Positions 12,314 through 24,454 of a stretch of 64,000 bases of DNA are shown piece by piece. The first letter of the stretch is position 1. Every line of letters starts with the position of its first letter. The translations under genes were made by a program, and so were the position numbers. The stretch is from Monosporascus cannonballus (taxonomy: Eukaryota > Ascomycota > Sordariomycetes > Xylariales), in the NCBI GenBank assembly GCA_004154925.1, contig QJNS01000092.1, positions 186,001 through 250,000 on the forward strand, given 5' to 3'. Below the pieces are notes generated by a model. It ran no database searches and was not told where the DNA came from. It saw nothing but the letters and a program-made list of their open reading frames with translations.

Positions 12314-15300
12314 CGTCACGACAGGCTGGAAATTTCCGCCTCCCATACGGTTGTCTCCATAAAAGGCGTCTGTCTCCCAAAGACTGACTTATTACTACTT
12401 CCTAGCTAGTCGTCCAATTTCAGGATTGAAGACAGCTTCAGGGGCGGCGGCCCTCAGCCGGATCCATACCGGAATATGTTTAACACTTCACGAAATTTCC
12501 GTACGATTAGTCGATATCCCTAAGGAACCTGCACGCCATCCAGAAGGATCTTATCTGGTCGGGGTTAGCTTCCAGCTCTTCACATACGCTCGGGATACGA
12601 CGTCAAAACACCGCCCGGTTCTGGCCTGCACGGCATCTGAATAGGGAAACAGTGCATGCGGTAACGTCAACGTAGTCACTCGGTGAACGGTGGGAACAAA
12701 TGATTTGAGAATTCCACCTACGGCTGCTGGAATTGGGGGGCGTTTGGTGTCTAAAAGATCTACTCGAAACTCATTCGAGGGAAAGTACGTAATAAAAGGG
12801 GCGGAGATGGCCGCTGGGAGGCAACAGCATGGTTCCGTCTGCAGAGATACCTTTTTATCTTCGGCGGGCCGGGTATAGTGAATGGACTTGTGGAGTCGGA
12901 CTGGAGACGGGTTTTGAAAAGGAGGGACGGTTATAGAGCCGGCAAGGGGTCCCCAGGCCAGCATCCTCTTACCCACCCAATATATCCCACTTGATCGGGT
13001 GTCGCGGCGCAACTCGATCCACCTCCCACCAGACAGAGTGTATGGCGTTTTGGTGATGTTTTTTTGATGTTAGTTTAAGGACCGCCGTGGTTTGCCCGAT
13101 GGTAAGCTAGGGGGAGGGGATGACCGATGGTTATCCGGGCCTGTCTGCCTGTCTTGAGGGACCCCATGAGTTGAAGTATCCACTAGACGTCGTTGATTCC
13201 TGATACCTTTGCCTACGGTAGGGGTGCCAGTGCGGCTCCCTCCAAAGACACTCGCTGTTTCCAGTGGACGTGCATGTAGCTAGACGGCTCTTGTGGTGTC
13301 TCGTGTGCTGGGAAGGGGGCTCCTTTGTGAAAACGACCTATGTAACGCAAGGAGGAGAAGCAGCGACGAACAACTCACTTCTATCGCGCCCCTTGCCTCG
13401 GCGAATTTTCCCCCTCTAGTTGGTTGGTGAGTTAGGCTCCTCTTCCGTGTGTGGCTGACGAGCATGGATTCTTCGCCGTCGGGGTGACTTTTTGAAAAAT
13501 CGCCTCAGTTGGGTAATGTCAGATACATGCCCAGTCCGCTCTATGGCTCTGGGTGTTTCTTATACACAGGGTGATCCGGCTGAGGAAATAGGTATCTGGT
13601 CAGCTAGTCCTCGATTGCCGGGGTTTTGGTTCCATCCGTAGATGTGTTGGGATTATTAGAAAAGACGCTGCATTAATGGTTATGGGTTTTGCAAAAACCA
13701 ATCTCTTTGTTTTCCCTCTATCGCTCACGTACAGGGCTCGCCTTTAAAGCCAGCTTTTCCCTCTTTCCCACCGAGCACTGGACGATGAATCAACCGCTTC
13801 CGGGGGATACCTATCCTATGATGTTATTACCCCTTTTCGGCCCTGGCATCAGTGTTTGATGTATGCCACCATTCATGATTCTGGAAACGGGGGCTGTCTT
13901 GGTCGGATTGAAAGAGTCCTGAAAGCTCGTTTGCTGTGGTTAAAGCGCCGAGGGGTGTCTTTTCTGCATAGGGGAGAAAGCGGGTTTGGCTGGTCGGGAG
14001 GACCGCTCCCACTCGGTATACTCTTATGTCCCGGCCCCAAGGCAAGGACGTCATGAAGAGGCGTGATGGCAGTTACACCACTTCGATGGTCTCCGACAAG
14101 GATGCCCAAGATATATCTAGGGGCCCAAGCGGCATGGATCGCGAAACTGGTAGGCGGCTTGCCATCCTCGGACGGGGCACACGGGTGCCCACCAAGCGGT
14201 AAGAAGGCGGACAATGGGCTAGCCTAGCACGCCTACTGCTTCAATCACCAAAGTCCCAATGGACGCTTGTCGACCGATATCGATAGTCCCTCTGCGTCTA
14301 ACTTAGCGGTGGGGAAAAGGGCGATGGCAGGCCTCGTCGATGCAGCTCCTCCTACGTCGTAGGGGCAAGTTTAACATCTTTGTCCGGTATTTTTCCATCA
14401 ATCGACCTTTTCGAGTCTTATACGAATCAGAAATTCAGTATAGCAATAGCGTTAGATCTGACGCCACATGGTACCCGGCAGGGGTGTCAATATTCAGCCT
14501 GATCCTCAGTAGCAGACGGCGCCGGTTCCTCCCATTGGGCGGGTTCGTGAGGGTAGCACTCTGGAGGGGCTATTAGACGCTGGATGTCATGGCGGGGCTT
14601 CGGCTGTGCCCTGCCGGCGTTATTATTTTCACCAAGCCCCCATTAACAAAGCTGCGGGAGAGCGTCTCTAGAACGGCGACGCCTAATTAACTAGGAATTC
14701 CACCGAAGGTGGGCGGGAGCGAGATAGAGGGGGTAAAAGACGGGAAGGGCTAGGGATGACTACCAAGATCAAAGAGCCCAGTGGTGGTTATGTAGCCTCT
14801 AATTAGTACTCCACAAAAGGTGGGACGAAGTCTTCTTATTATGGATGTTGTGGCATATCGTTAACTCCCGCGGAGCGTCCTTTAAGGCCGCCTATCTCCG
14901 ATTGGTTGGTTTCATGCCAGGTTGGTCGAGCGACCGGCCCTGGCTTGTCACCTATGAGGTAGTTGTGTAGGTCCATTTCAAGCAAAGCCGTCTGATTTCC
15001 AGGTTTGTGTAATGGCTCTACTTAAACGAGGTCCTCGAACCGTGCGCCAAATCGCTAGCCATATGTCGATATGCAACGCACATTCGTCTTCGTGCGAAAG
15101 CGGGATGGCTGGACCTCATGCGTCACGCCAAGTGGCCAGACTCACTCACAAGCGTGCAGCACTCACCTGCAGCCACGAGGCCCTGCGCGCCCGGTCAATT
15201 GGCTGGAAAAGGGTGCCCAGACAGGTACCCACGCAGAGATCCCAGCGGCCCTCCTTGTAGGCGAGAACCTGCGTAACCTTTGGAGACGAGTCTCAAATCA

Positions 15301-15768
15301 TTGCCGATGGAGGTTCTTATTGATAGCTGGGCGAGTGATAAGATGGAGAGACATGTACGAAATGATGAAAGCTGTCTCGAATGGTTTCTATTTCGGTAGA
15401 ATGCGTCTGTGCTCTCGAGGATCCCCTTCCTTCTCGGCACACACCGCTCCACGCGGTATCACACAGCATTTGGGTTAGACGATAGTTGTCTTCCAACCAA
15501 TCCCCGCGGGGATGCGAAGTGGCTAAGTTGCACGCGGGTTCCAAATAGGAATCGAGTGGAACGGGCCCGCTCCATATTTTTCAGCTGCTGTGATGCATGC
15601 CGAGCCGAGCCTGTCCCTTCTCTGTCAGCAGCAAGGTAGGGGTCCGTCCCTAGGCCAGCGTTAAAGACCACCTACCTCGAGCAACAATGTAAGGTAGTTG
15701 GCATTTCGTTCCCGCTTCCCTCCCTCCGTCCTGCTGCTACCTACCGATCGCCAATCGCGCCCCTCGAG
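12314..15768. other. 3.4-kb gene-poor stretch
   Basis: Only short, unconvincing frames occur on both strands. No transposon ends, tRNA or conserved protein fragment could be recognised. The right end is the promoter of the surface-protein gene at 15769. Confidence 0.4.
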
Positions 15769-17110
15769 ATGGCGTCGCTCGTCAGGGTCACTGTCCTGGG
15801 TTGCGCCATCGCTACCGCCAACAGCCGGTGGTTCCAGAGCTCCGACGACGCCCAAAGCTGGAACCCGGCGCTGGAAACGGGCCAGAACACCGATCCAGAT
15901 CCACCAGGGTGGACGCCGAAGCCAACGCCGGCGCCAGGCCCCAACAACCTCGGGCTTGAGCTTCGGCAGGACGACGACTACTCTATTGCCACTTGCGCTA
16001 CTCGCTTTATGTCCACTCTGGGTGGTATCACCCAGGTATACCCGGTTACGTGTGGAAGAGGCAGCTTTTGCAGCGCAGACGAGGAGAATGAAAGGGTGGG
16101 CTGCTGTAGCGAGCGGGACGCTGCTGATTGTATAATCCCCATTGCTTGCGTGGAAGTCGACCTTCCGCCGTTTCGACCTGATCCAAGCACGATGTATTGG
16201 TAAGCCAATATTGCACTCTCTCGGTGGTCGTGTTTTAACGAAAGACAGCAATGACCAGACACCATATTGCACCACTTACGCATACCGGGACAGCTACGGA
16301 AACGTGTATGACGGCTATGAGATGTTCACTTGTGGATCTTGGAGCCCGGGAATTATTAGCGTTGGACACACTTCCTCCTTCGAGTACCATACCACCGGTA
16401 CGAGTCTTAATACGGCCATGCCTCCTCCCATCACGCTTCCACGTTCGGAGACGACAGATCTAGCTCCCAGCACGACTAGTCCCACCAGCAGCAGCAGCGG
16501 CAGTGAAGCCCCTACTGCCATTACCGTCACCGTTGAACCTAGTAGACCATTGTCGGCTGCACAGGGTGCCGGTGGCTCGAATTCGTCCAAAACTGGCGCC
16601 ATCGTGGGTGGCGTGGTTGGCGGCCTCGGAGGCATCGCATTGATCGCTGCGATTATCTTCTTTCTATACCTCCGGAAGAAGAAGGCGAAGGCGGCAGCTT
16701 CGCCCGACTATATTACGCCGCTAGGCCCGACTTATTACCCCGGGCCGGAGGATCCGCCGCTCCATCCCAACCAGTATGGTTCTTTGTCTCAGTCGATGGG
16801 GCAGGTGACACAGCGCGACGCACCGGGAACGGGCTATCCCCCCGCTAGCTACCCGCCGGCCGCGGCTATGCCCGTGGACAGACATGCGAACAGGGCGCCG
16901 TCTCCGTATTATCCGATGTCGCCAAAGACGGCCGAAGACGACGCGGCGGTATCGCCCATCGAGTCTACGCCGTCCGTAAGCCCGCCGGATAGCCCTCAGT
17001 CGCCGTACGCGAGGACCGTGAGCCCGACCATGCCTCCCGTGCAATATAACCGTTTCAGCCCGCCTCCGCCGCAGCAGTTCCAGGCCTACCGACCGTATCC
17101 CGGGACGTGA
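15769..17110 (+). CDS. Single-pass cell-surface protein with Cys-rich ectodomain and Ser/Thr-rich stalk
   Basis: Two exons, 15769-16199 and 16249-17110 (49-bp intron, GTAAGC...ACAG), give 430 residues. The N-terminus looks like a secretion signal (MASLVRVTVLGCAIATANS). A Cys-rich ectodomain follows (about residues 80-170; pairs such as GCC and YC), then a Ser/Thr/Pro-rich stalk (PSTTSPTSSSSGS). A glycine-rich transmembrane helix lies at about residues 260-286 (GAIVGGVVGGLGG then IALIAAIIFFLYL), with an RKKK stop-transfer signal and a Pro/Tyr-rich cytoplasmic tail. This layout is common in fungal plasma-membrane and wall sensor-like proteins (WSC or Mid2-like architecture), but no named domain was recognised, so a sensing role is inference only. 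Confidence 0.8.
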
Positions 17111-18954
17111 CCCGGTTTCGGAGAGCGATGGGCGTCTTAACCAGGTTTGAAAGCCGTATGATGAACGATGTTCTTACGATGAGGATTGCGGATCATTGCT
17201 GTTCTGTATATATGGGGCGTTCGGCGGGCGTCGGTCATTGATGGTAGCGTAGCGTTCAGGTCGATTTTTTGCATGCATGATGCCTGCCGTTTTGCGATCG
17301 CGTTGTATAGTATGTCGGGCGGATATTTATCCCTAAGAACCTGTTTGGACAAGCGTCAGGTCTTCAACTTCACAATGAGAGCCTGCCACACACGGCAACT
17401 TCGTGCAGGACATACGTGCCCCTCCCACATCCGTGAGTGAGGTTTCCACAGAGACAGACCATGATAGCCTTCCCCACGTTCGGATACTCCCCTGCAGCGC
17501 TCCGGATCCAGCAGGAAACTGAGGCGTCCCGGGGATCCTGGCCTCAGAATAATCAATGAGTAAGCTCAGTGTTGCGTGTCTACATGTCTATATAAGGGCG
17601 ACGTGGTGGTGGGCGAAGCCGCGAATGGGGAAGTAATATTTCACAGACGCCGGCACGGACTTCCCCCTACTGTATCGAGACTCGTCCACCGTCAACGAAG
17701 AGGAATCCAGCACCTCGGTTAGGGGCAGCGGGAGGTAGTCCCAACGGGCTGGGGGGGGGGGGGGGGGGGGGGNNNNNNNNNNCGCGGGCTGTCTATCCGG
17801 CCTCCTTCATCCAGAGCTCCAAGGAAAGGCCGCCGCGCATTCCCGGGAGACGCGTTGACCGGCTCAGTGACATCCACAACACAACTAACTATATACCAAG
17901 GCCGACGAACTATGTTCTAGAGGGTTTACATATCCGGGTTGATTTTTGCAACACTTCATGGGGCTTTTAAGAGGAATAGCCGACTAATGTAACTTGAACT
18001 CTAATCCCTCGTATTTCATGCAAGCGCGAACTGGACGTAAGCCGAGTAGGTTCACCGTTTAATACTAAGGGATGCATTATTCTCTCGAAGACCCTGTGCA
18101 GGCTCTCTTGAACAGAACGCATTCACCATCAGGTCAGATTGCCACTATCAACTCGCATCTACCAAATGTCACGGAGCCGGTTCGACTGGGCTCATCGACT
18201 GAAGACCAACAGTCCGATTACACCAAGACCGCTGCGGTCAGGCATTCCAGGATGTCCCAGATAGTCAGCAGTCCCAAGTGAGCCTCCCAGAGCAGCATCC
18301 AACGTGTGCGTGCCGGTCAGCGTCATCGCACTCGGAAAATGTGTGTTCCCTGTACCCGGCCCCAGTTAAAGGATCTTTGTCACAACGGTGCAATAGCGTA
18401 CGGCCAAGGCGATGATGCACATTCCCCATAGGACCAGCAGCACTCGAATCCGGGGGCCGAGACAACCTAGGCTAAGGGGCGGGCTGTCAGGGCAACTCCC
18501 TTTGTCATAGCCGGTAAGCAAGCTGTTCTTGAGTAGTTCTTCGCAGTTACGCAGTGGTCATTGTAATTGAAGAAGAGCATGGACTCTGTTATGTAGCAGT
18601 GGGTTAGGTGCACCAGGAGGTTTCCTCGGCCACGGTCCTGCTCCCCAGTAGAGTCCTGATGTGGTGGTGTAAGATAGCGTGGTTGTATCTGCAGTGGTGC
18701 TTACTGACTGTTATTATGAATAGGTTTGACTGGATCATCAAGGCAGACGATGCGGGAGAGGAGCTGTTGGGGTCTGCGATCCAAGACGGTGTGTCTGTCA
18801 TTGGCAGCTTCTGACACTGGCGGAAGGGTTGACTGCCCAGGGACATTGGTAGGGGATGGGGGCCTCAGGCAAACGCTTGCAAGTATCGTTGCGCATCAGA
18901 ACATCCGTCGATGTTATCCACCACATGCAATAGTGTCAAGGCCGGTGCCCATGG
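17111..18954. other. Intergenic region containing the assembly gap
   Basis: No supported gene. The stretch lies between the 3' ends of the surface-protein gene and the minus-strand SANT-like gene, and it is interrupted by the gap at 17773-17782. Sequence could be missing here. Confidence 0.4.
17751..17782. other. G homopolymer and 10-N assembly gap
   Basis: Twenty-two consecutive Gs (17751-17772) run directly into ten Ns (17773-17782). A long G run ending in a fixed-size gap is typical of a short-read assembly break or dark-cycle artefact. The true distance and content are unknown. Confidence 0.95.
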
Positions 18955-19992
18955 CTATCGCAACTCCTCGGCAGATTCCACCTTGGCCTTCAGCAGGTCA
19001 AGCGGCACCATGCGACCGGTGGCGTTGTGGAACTCGCTCTGCAGGTGCTTCCACCGGAGGGCGCGCTGGCGCGCCTCGAGGGTCGCGAGGACCGCGCAGT
19101 CGTCGGCGCTCCAGAACTCCCCGTCGGGCTCGATGCGGAGCCGGTCCGGGTACAGCTCGGCGAGCACGTGGCGGTAGAAGTACTCCTTGCTGCGCGCGTA
19201 CTCCTCGGGGAAGTCGAACGGGCGAGACGAAGAATCTTCTTCCTTAGCCGCGTCTTCGGCCTTCTCGGCCTTCTCGTCTTTCTCTTCTTTCTCGTCCTTC
19301 TCGTCCTTCTCGTCCTTCTCGTCCTTCTCGTCCTTCTCGTCCTTCCCGTCCTTCTCGTCCTTCTCGTCCTCCTCGTCGCTGCCGGAGGAGGAGCTGCTCT
19401 CCTCGCTGGACTCGCTGGAGTCTGAATCCGGTATGTAGAGTACAACCTTCCTGCCCCTGCGCTTGCGCTTCTTCTCCTTCTTGTTGCTGTTGCCCTCGTC
19501 GCCTTCGCGCTTACTCCTGTCCTTTCCCTTCTCCTCCTGCTGCTGCTTTCCTTTCGCCCTGTCCTGGTCCTTCGCCTTCCCTTGCGCCTTGTCCTTGCTC
19601 TTCGCCTTGCTCCCGGACTTGTCCTTCTTCATCTTCGCGTCGGCTGAATTCCCAGCAGTGGCCTTCTTGTCCGTGGGAGGCGGAGTGTCGCTCTCAGATT
19701 CAGCTGCGTCTTCGGACCCGGAGACAGTGTCGGACCCCGTTGAGTCGTCTGCGCGGGTGGAGGAATCCTCCGCGGTGTCGTCGGAGCCGCTGGGCTCCGG
19801 GCTGGCGAAATGCACCTTCTTGGGCCTTTGGGGCTGTTCGTTTCCTGGGGTCGCAGATTCCAACCCGCCAGGGTTGCTGGGGTAATATACGGGGACTATG
19901 TATCTTTCTCGACGGGCAGGTCTGGAGAAGCTGGATGTACCGAAGAAGAGTCTGTCGAGGAAACAAGGATCACGCATTCGCTTGCGCGGCAT
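18955..19992 (-). CDS. Acidic, lysine-rich nuclear protein with C-terminal SANT/Myb-like motif
   Basis: A single-exon frame of 345 residues from the first ATG at 19992; the frame extends upstream only through a TTG. The N-terminal third is Ser/Thr/Asp-rich. A long charged central region contains a KKEKKRKRRGRK basic stretch (a likely nuclear localisation signal), a Ser/Glu patch and a DEK tripeptide repeat encoded by a 9-bp minisatellite. The only globular-looking part is the last 90 residues. There, the motif FWSADDCAVLATLEAR...WKHLQSEF has the spaced Trp and helix pattern of SANT/Myb-like domains, seen in many uncharacterised fungal proteins. A chromatin or DNA-binding role is inference. 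The protein could equally be a disordered scaffold. Confidence 0.75.
   Translation of the reverse strand: MPRKRMRDPCFLDRLFFGTSSFSRPARRERYIVPVYYPSNPGGLESATPGNEQPQRPKKVHFASPEPSGSDDTAEDSSTRADDSTGSDTVSGSEDAAESESDTPPPTDKKATAGNSADAKMKKDKSGSKAKSKDKAQGKAKDQDRAKGKQQQEEKGKDRSKREGDEGNSNKKEKKRKRRGRKVVLYIPDSDSSESSEESSSSSGSDEEDEKDEKDGKDEKDEKDEKDEKDEKDEKEEKDEKAEKAEDAAKEEDSSSRPFDFPEEYARSKEYFYRHVLAELYPDRLRIEPDGEFWSADDCAVLATLEARQRALRWKHLQSEFHNATGRMVPLDLLKAKVESAEELR
19291..19371 (-). repeat. 9-bp coding minisatellite (CTCGTCCTT unit, about nine copies)
   Basis: Nine tandem units of CTCGTCCTT on the plus strand, with single changes in the seventh (CCCGTCCTT) and ninth. Read on the minus strand they encode DEK repeats inside the SANT-like protein. 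The unit is a multiple of three, so copy-number change keeps the frame. Confidence 0.9.
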
Positions 19993-20071
19993 CGTATGGA
20001 AGGAAAGGTGGTAATGTGACAAAAAACGTCATATGGAAGGTACGAACTAGCTGAAGCATAATGAAGGCGCG

Positions 20072-20131
20072 CAGAGAAAAAAAAAATAAAACAAAAAAAT
20101 TTTAAAAATTAAAAATTAAAAATAAAAATAA
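20072..20131. repeat. A-rich low-complexity tract
   Basis: About 60 bases consisting almost entirely of A and T, with short A runs separated by T or TT. It lies about 80 bp upstream of the start of the minus-strand SANT-like gene, where poly(dA:dT) tracts often form nucleosome-free promoter DNA. A retroelement tail is an alternative, but no element was recognised beside it. Confidence 0.6.
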
Positions 20132-20521
20132 GCTGGTTGCCGTGGTGTTAGAAGCAAGGCGGGTACATAGATGAGTCAATACGTGTATACTCCCGATTTA
20201 CAGGCAAGTACGTCTGGAGAATCTGCGCGAGCATACTTCAGCAGTTCGTATGTCAGGCCTGGGATGTTTCAGGAGCGAAAAGATAGTAAGTAGAATGAAT
20301 AATCAACAGTCAGCACAGTGGTGCCACATCTAACACTTGTCGGGAAGTAGTCCTTCCCATTGCGTAACCACCATGAGGTGAGAGTGTCGTTTTAAAATGG
20401 CAATGGATAAAGGGGTATCGTATTTGCGTACCTTCTATCATAGGTAGCGTCTAAGTATTTACTGGACAATTAAGGGACAACCCACCCCCTATCGAAGCGC
20501 CATGCGCACCCAACACCGGGC

Positions 20522-21558
20522 TTATCGCCCACCGTCCCTCTCGGCCTCCTCGGCGACCTTCTTCGCCAGCCGGGCCAAGGCCCTCCTCTCCTTCTCGACC
20601 ACGACGCTGTCCCGGCTCCGGAGGCTCACCATGTGCGACGCGTCCGATTCTTCCGTGCCGCAGACGTCGTCGAGCTCCGCTACCAGGCGGACCATGAAGG
20701 CGAAGATGTCGCGGGCCTCCTGCACGACGTCCTCGCGCTCCGCCCCCGTGAGCAGGGCCTCCGACTCGGCCAGGCGCTGCTTAAACGTCATCTTGAGTTC
20801 CTCGCCGTCGTCGGGCGTCGACGCGAAGCTGAAGAAGTGCAGCGGGGCGTCCCCGACGGCCGCCATGGCCACACCGGGCCCCATCCTCGAGGCCGACGGG
20901 TGGTGGGCTGCCGAGGCCGGTACCCAGAAGTCGGGGTCGATGCTCTGCAGCGTCGCGCGGATGATGCGCCCGCCCGAGAATAACGCCATGTATAGGACCC
21001 AGGCGTAAGCCGTAAGGACGTGCGGCCGCGTTTGATGTGGTGCAGGAATTCGCTCAGTACCGGCGATTCCGCGGCATCGTCCAGATGTCCGGTCACCGTC
21101 CGATTGGACCAACCAGTCAGAGATACGATGTCCTTTTGTAATTCCTCAGAACGAGTAAGGTCGGGGAGGTGCAGGTTGGTTAAGAGAGAGCGTGTTCGCG
21201 GATCCACTGTAAGCGGATGCGGAATACGGATGTCTCTAAGCGTCTGCAGGTCAGTCGGTTCCGACTGAGCCGTCTCCGGGTCGCATACGTCGCAGGAGCC
21301 GGCATCATCGAGGCCATCCTCTTCTTCCACGGGCACATCGGACTGCAGGATTTTGCGCCAGAGAGACTCGAAGGCGATGTAAATTGGTGTGATGTGCAAC
21401 AACCCAGACACGTATTTCGAAGCGTCCTCCGCCTCTGGAGGGAGAGCTAGGGAAAGCCGCGAAACGACGAGCTTGTCAAGCTCGGTGTGCACGGAACGAG
21501 TGGCCGTGTTGATCAACACGGACAGAGGCCGATCTTTCTCCCCCTCTTTCAATGGCAT
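20522..21558 (-). CDS. Heme-oxygenase-like protein with apparent frameshift
   Basis: The coding signal is split over two frames. The N-terminal part (21558 to about 21030) starts with LINTATRSVHTELD, where His24 fits the proximal heme ligand. It continues through HITPIYIAFESLW and SEFLHHIK. The second part (about 21028 to 20522) begins with TRPHVLTAYAWVLYMALFSGGR, the distal-helix block with its Gly-Gly. Family members read straight through this junction. The frames change within a few bases near 21028-21030, so a 1-base deletion or sequencing error is likely. A 44-bp intron would also reconcile the frames, but it would remove conserved residues. Heme oxygenases cleave heme to biliverdin, iron and CO. 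Fungal members of this fold are diverse, so activity is not certain. Confidence 0.75.
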
Positions 21559-22878
21559 AGTGATACGTAGGTAGATGATGCAAGCTACTACTAGTAGTTT
21601 GAAAGGGAACTGGACATCGTGAAATAAACTACCTAGGTAGAGTGAGGCTGGAACGGACGAAGCTGTTACAAGTTATCCGTCGTCAAAGGCGCCGAAGGGA
21701 AACTACGCAGCCACTTATACTTCTCACTTATGACTTGAACCGGCAGGAGTGGCAGGTCCAGTCGCCAAATGGGTGAATAACTCCAGCTACGATCTTGTTT
21801 GCACGGGGAACAACGCGATCTCTAGGGCACGGGCTGCCCGCCTTCGACTTCCCGGCTTACAGCCAGTTAGTAACGTAGTGACTACCTTACTTCGAGCCCG
21901 CTTGACGACCGAGGCTGACTCGGGGCAGGGAAATGGGAGTATGAGCAACTGAGTTAGGTGACACGGAAGGAAACCGAACAAGCACCGCAACGGCATGAGC
22001 GATCTACCGGTACCTGGTCCATGCCTAACATCAGATAACGGCATAAAGTCGGTTCCCAAGCGACGCCGTTGGGATGACCTAGCTTACCAGTCAGCAGGAG
22101 CGAGAGATCATACTTACATCCCGTCTGTACACGGCGAATGTCAGCGTCCGAAGGATCCGGAGGATACCCAAGGGTTCTAACCCGAAGAAAGGCCTAGGTG
22201 GGCGCCGGTGGGTGGAACTAACGTGGAGATCAGGGCTATCCCGCAAACTTCGCGCGATTTGCCCTCGTGGGCTCGCAGCCCTGCTGTTGTACGTAGTTAA
22301 TGCGATAAAATCACAAACTAGCGCTAATGACGTAGGTCGTGAATTGTCGACCGGGTGCGCTTAGGCAACCGGTGTTAGGGCGGCCAACGGACTCTCGACG
22401 TGAGGTCAAGAAGGCCAAGCGTACGATGTGGGTCGCCCGATCTGCATTGTGAGCCGTGTGGGGTAATCGTGTAATCCACATTACCTATCCAAACGCGTCA
22501 AGTCGGTCCATGTTTGGTGAAGAGGCGAATTGCTTATTCTGTACGCAGCTTCTGGCACAGCCCACATGGCTGCTCAGGACTGAGGCTGAAATCAGATACC
22601 TACATGGGCCTACGTGACTTGGAGCTAGAGTCGGGGGGTTTGGGGGATATTTTGACGGCAATAAGATGGGAGAAGAACCCCTGAAGGCTTGCACTTATCT
22701 GCTCATCAGAAATTGTATCACAGGGCTTAGTGGCATGGCATATCCAATCATTCCAATTACAAGCCTTATATATCCCCATTTCCGCGCCAGACACCAGGCA
22801 TATCCGTCCCAATCCCATATAGATCCACTATTTTAATATGCACACTCAGAGCTCGTGGCTCTACATGGCTACTAGAAC
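21559..22878. other. Intergenic region
   Basis: The promoter of the heme-oxygenase-like gene and the 3' flank of the transporter gene. Several short frames are present but none is convincing. No RNA gene was recognised. Confidence 0.4.
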
Positions 22879-24454
22879 TTACGGTTCTACGGCTCTCGCG
22901 CCAGGGTCCGAATTTGGGTTTGACTCGTCCTCTTCTTCGTGACTCTCGTGATTGATAAAGATGAAAGAAAGCAGTACGATAAAGGCGCCCATCCAGTAGA
23001 CGAAGCTGGAGTACTGTTCGTATTGAATCATCTCGCCGATCAGCGACAGCGGTATGGTGAGAGACAGGCCGACCGTTACGACCAGCGGCGTCGTCAGCAG
23101 CATAGCGTATGCCCATGACATATCGGAAATGAAAGAAGATATCGAGTTTACCTGCACGATGCATTGTTAGTTTGAGTTGAACGTCTTAATGAAGGATGCC
23201 GGTGACATACCATGATAATAAACCATATTTTCCCTGTCGGCGGCATTTCGAACTGGTTAAGTCGGTCAGCAAAAGTCCCGGGTCGTGCCCCGCAAGTAGA
23301 AACTTACAGGCTCAATCCCGGTCCAGTGTAGGATAAAGAATAGGGGCCAAAGGAAGACAATATTGAAGATGCCCACGAGACCGAAGAATAAGGGCATATT
23401 AACCCGGTCCTCATTACCCACGCGCTGCTTCATGACCACCACGTATAGGCCATAGACGACAGCGCTGATCAGGGCCATGGCGTCACCGATGGCGATCTGC
23501 TGCTGGCTCTTGTGGGGGAAGTTGCCGCGGTCGTCGTCGTTGTCCTCGCCGGAGAGGTCTACCATAGAGATGAGGACGATGCCCGTCAGAGAGGCCAGGA
23601 CGCCGACCAGCTTGCGGATCGAGAAGCGCTCGATCTTCATGACAGCGCAGAAGATGAGCGTCCAGACACTGCTCGTCGACGTCAGGATCGTGACGCTACC
23701 CACGCTCGTGTACTCCAGGCACGCCGACGCGAAATAGTTGGCGAAGAACCAGAGCATGCAGAACTCGAGGCTCAGCCGCGCCGTCTCGCGCAGGTCCAGC
23801 CTGTCCGTCGACAGCGGCTTGGGCACGTCCAGCGCCTCGAAGCTTCCCTCGTCGTCCACCAGCAGCCGCTCCCCCGCCGAGAGCTCCTCTCCGTCCTCCG
23901 TCATCTTCATCCGTCCCGCCCCGTGAAGCCCCCGCCCGCGCCACGCCTTGAGCGCTATGTTCTTCACGTTCCAGAAGCCGCCGCTCTCTAGTATATGCTT
24001 GACGGATATCGGAATCATCGAGATGGCGAATATGGAGGTGTTGACGTATACAACGAAGAAGGGTTTGTTATAGGTGTGGTCGGAGAAGATGTACTGGATA
24101 GCAGATATGTCCGTGTTAACCCCAACGTCCATTTCCTACCACTATCCAAGCAGCGACTGGTTTAATAGCTCGGAGCAGACATAGGCGGAAACTTACACTA
24201 GCAAGGAAGTTAGACAACGTCCAGAGGAACACCGTCAGCAGCAAGAGGGCGATTCCCAGGGTCCTCCTCGCGAACCCCCATGCCCCCAGTTTCCGCCTGG
24301 AGCCGGAGCCGGGGCTAGATGCTCTGCGCTTTCCAGACAGGAACGAGGCAGACAGATCCTCGGATGGCGCGACGGGCTCTGAGAGCCTCCGCCTCGGCGC
24401 ATCGCTCGGGGACAAGACCTCGGGTGTCGGTACCGTCGACTTTGCCTGAGCCAT
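22879..24454 (-). CDS. SLC35F-type drug/metabolite (EamA/DMT) transporter
   Basis: Four exons on the minus strand, 24454-24197, 24093-23308, 23252-23211 and 23151-22879, give 452 residues. Splicing restores the family blocks: FLAS joined to YIFSDHTYNKPF across intron 1, and FEMPPTGKIW in the 42-bp third exon. The last exon starts with NSISSFISDMSWAYAM and carries TTPLVVTVGLSLTIPLSLIG, the SLC35F signature. About ten transmembrane helices are evident, with a hydrophilic loop after the second. The family is related to SLC35F5 and yeast YML018C/THI74, transporters of vacuolar or endomembrane location whose substrates are mostly unproven. The chosen start is the first true ATG; an upstream GTG is ignored. 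The tail ends acidic (HEEEDES). Confidence 0.88.

Noticed and set aside
23512..23991. 159-codon plus-strand frame opposite the SLC35F-type gene
   Set aside because: Antisense shadow of a conserved membrane-protein exon.
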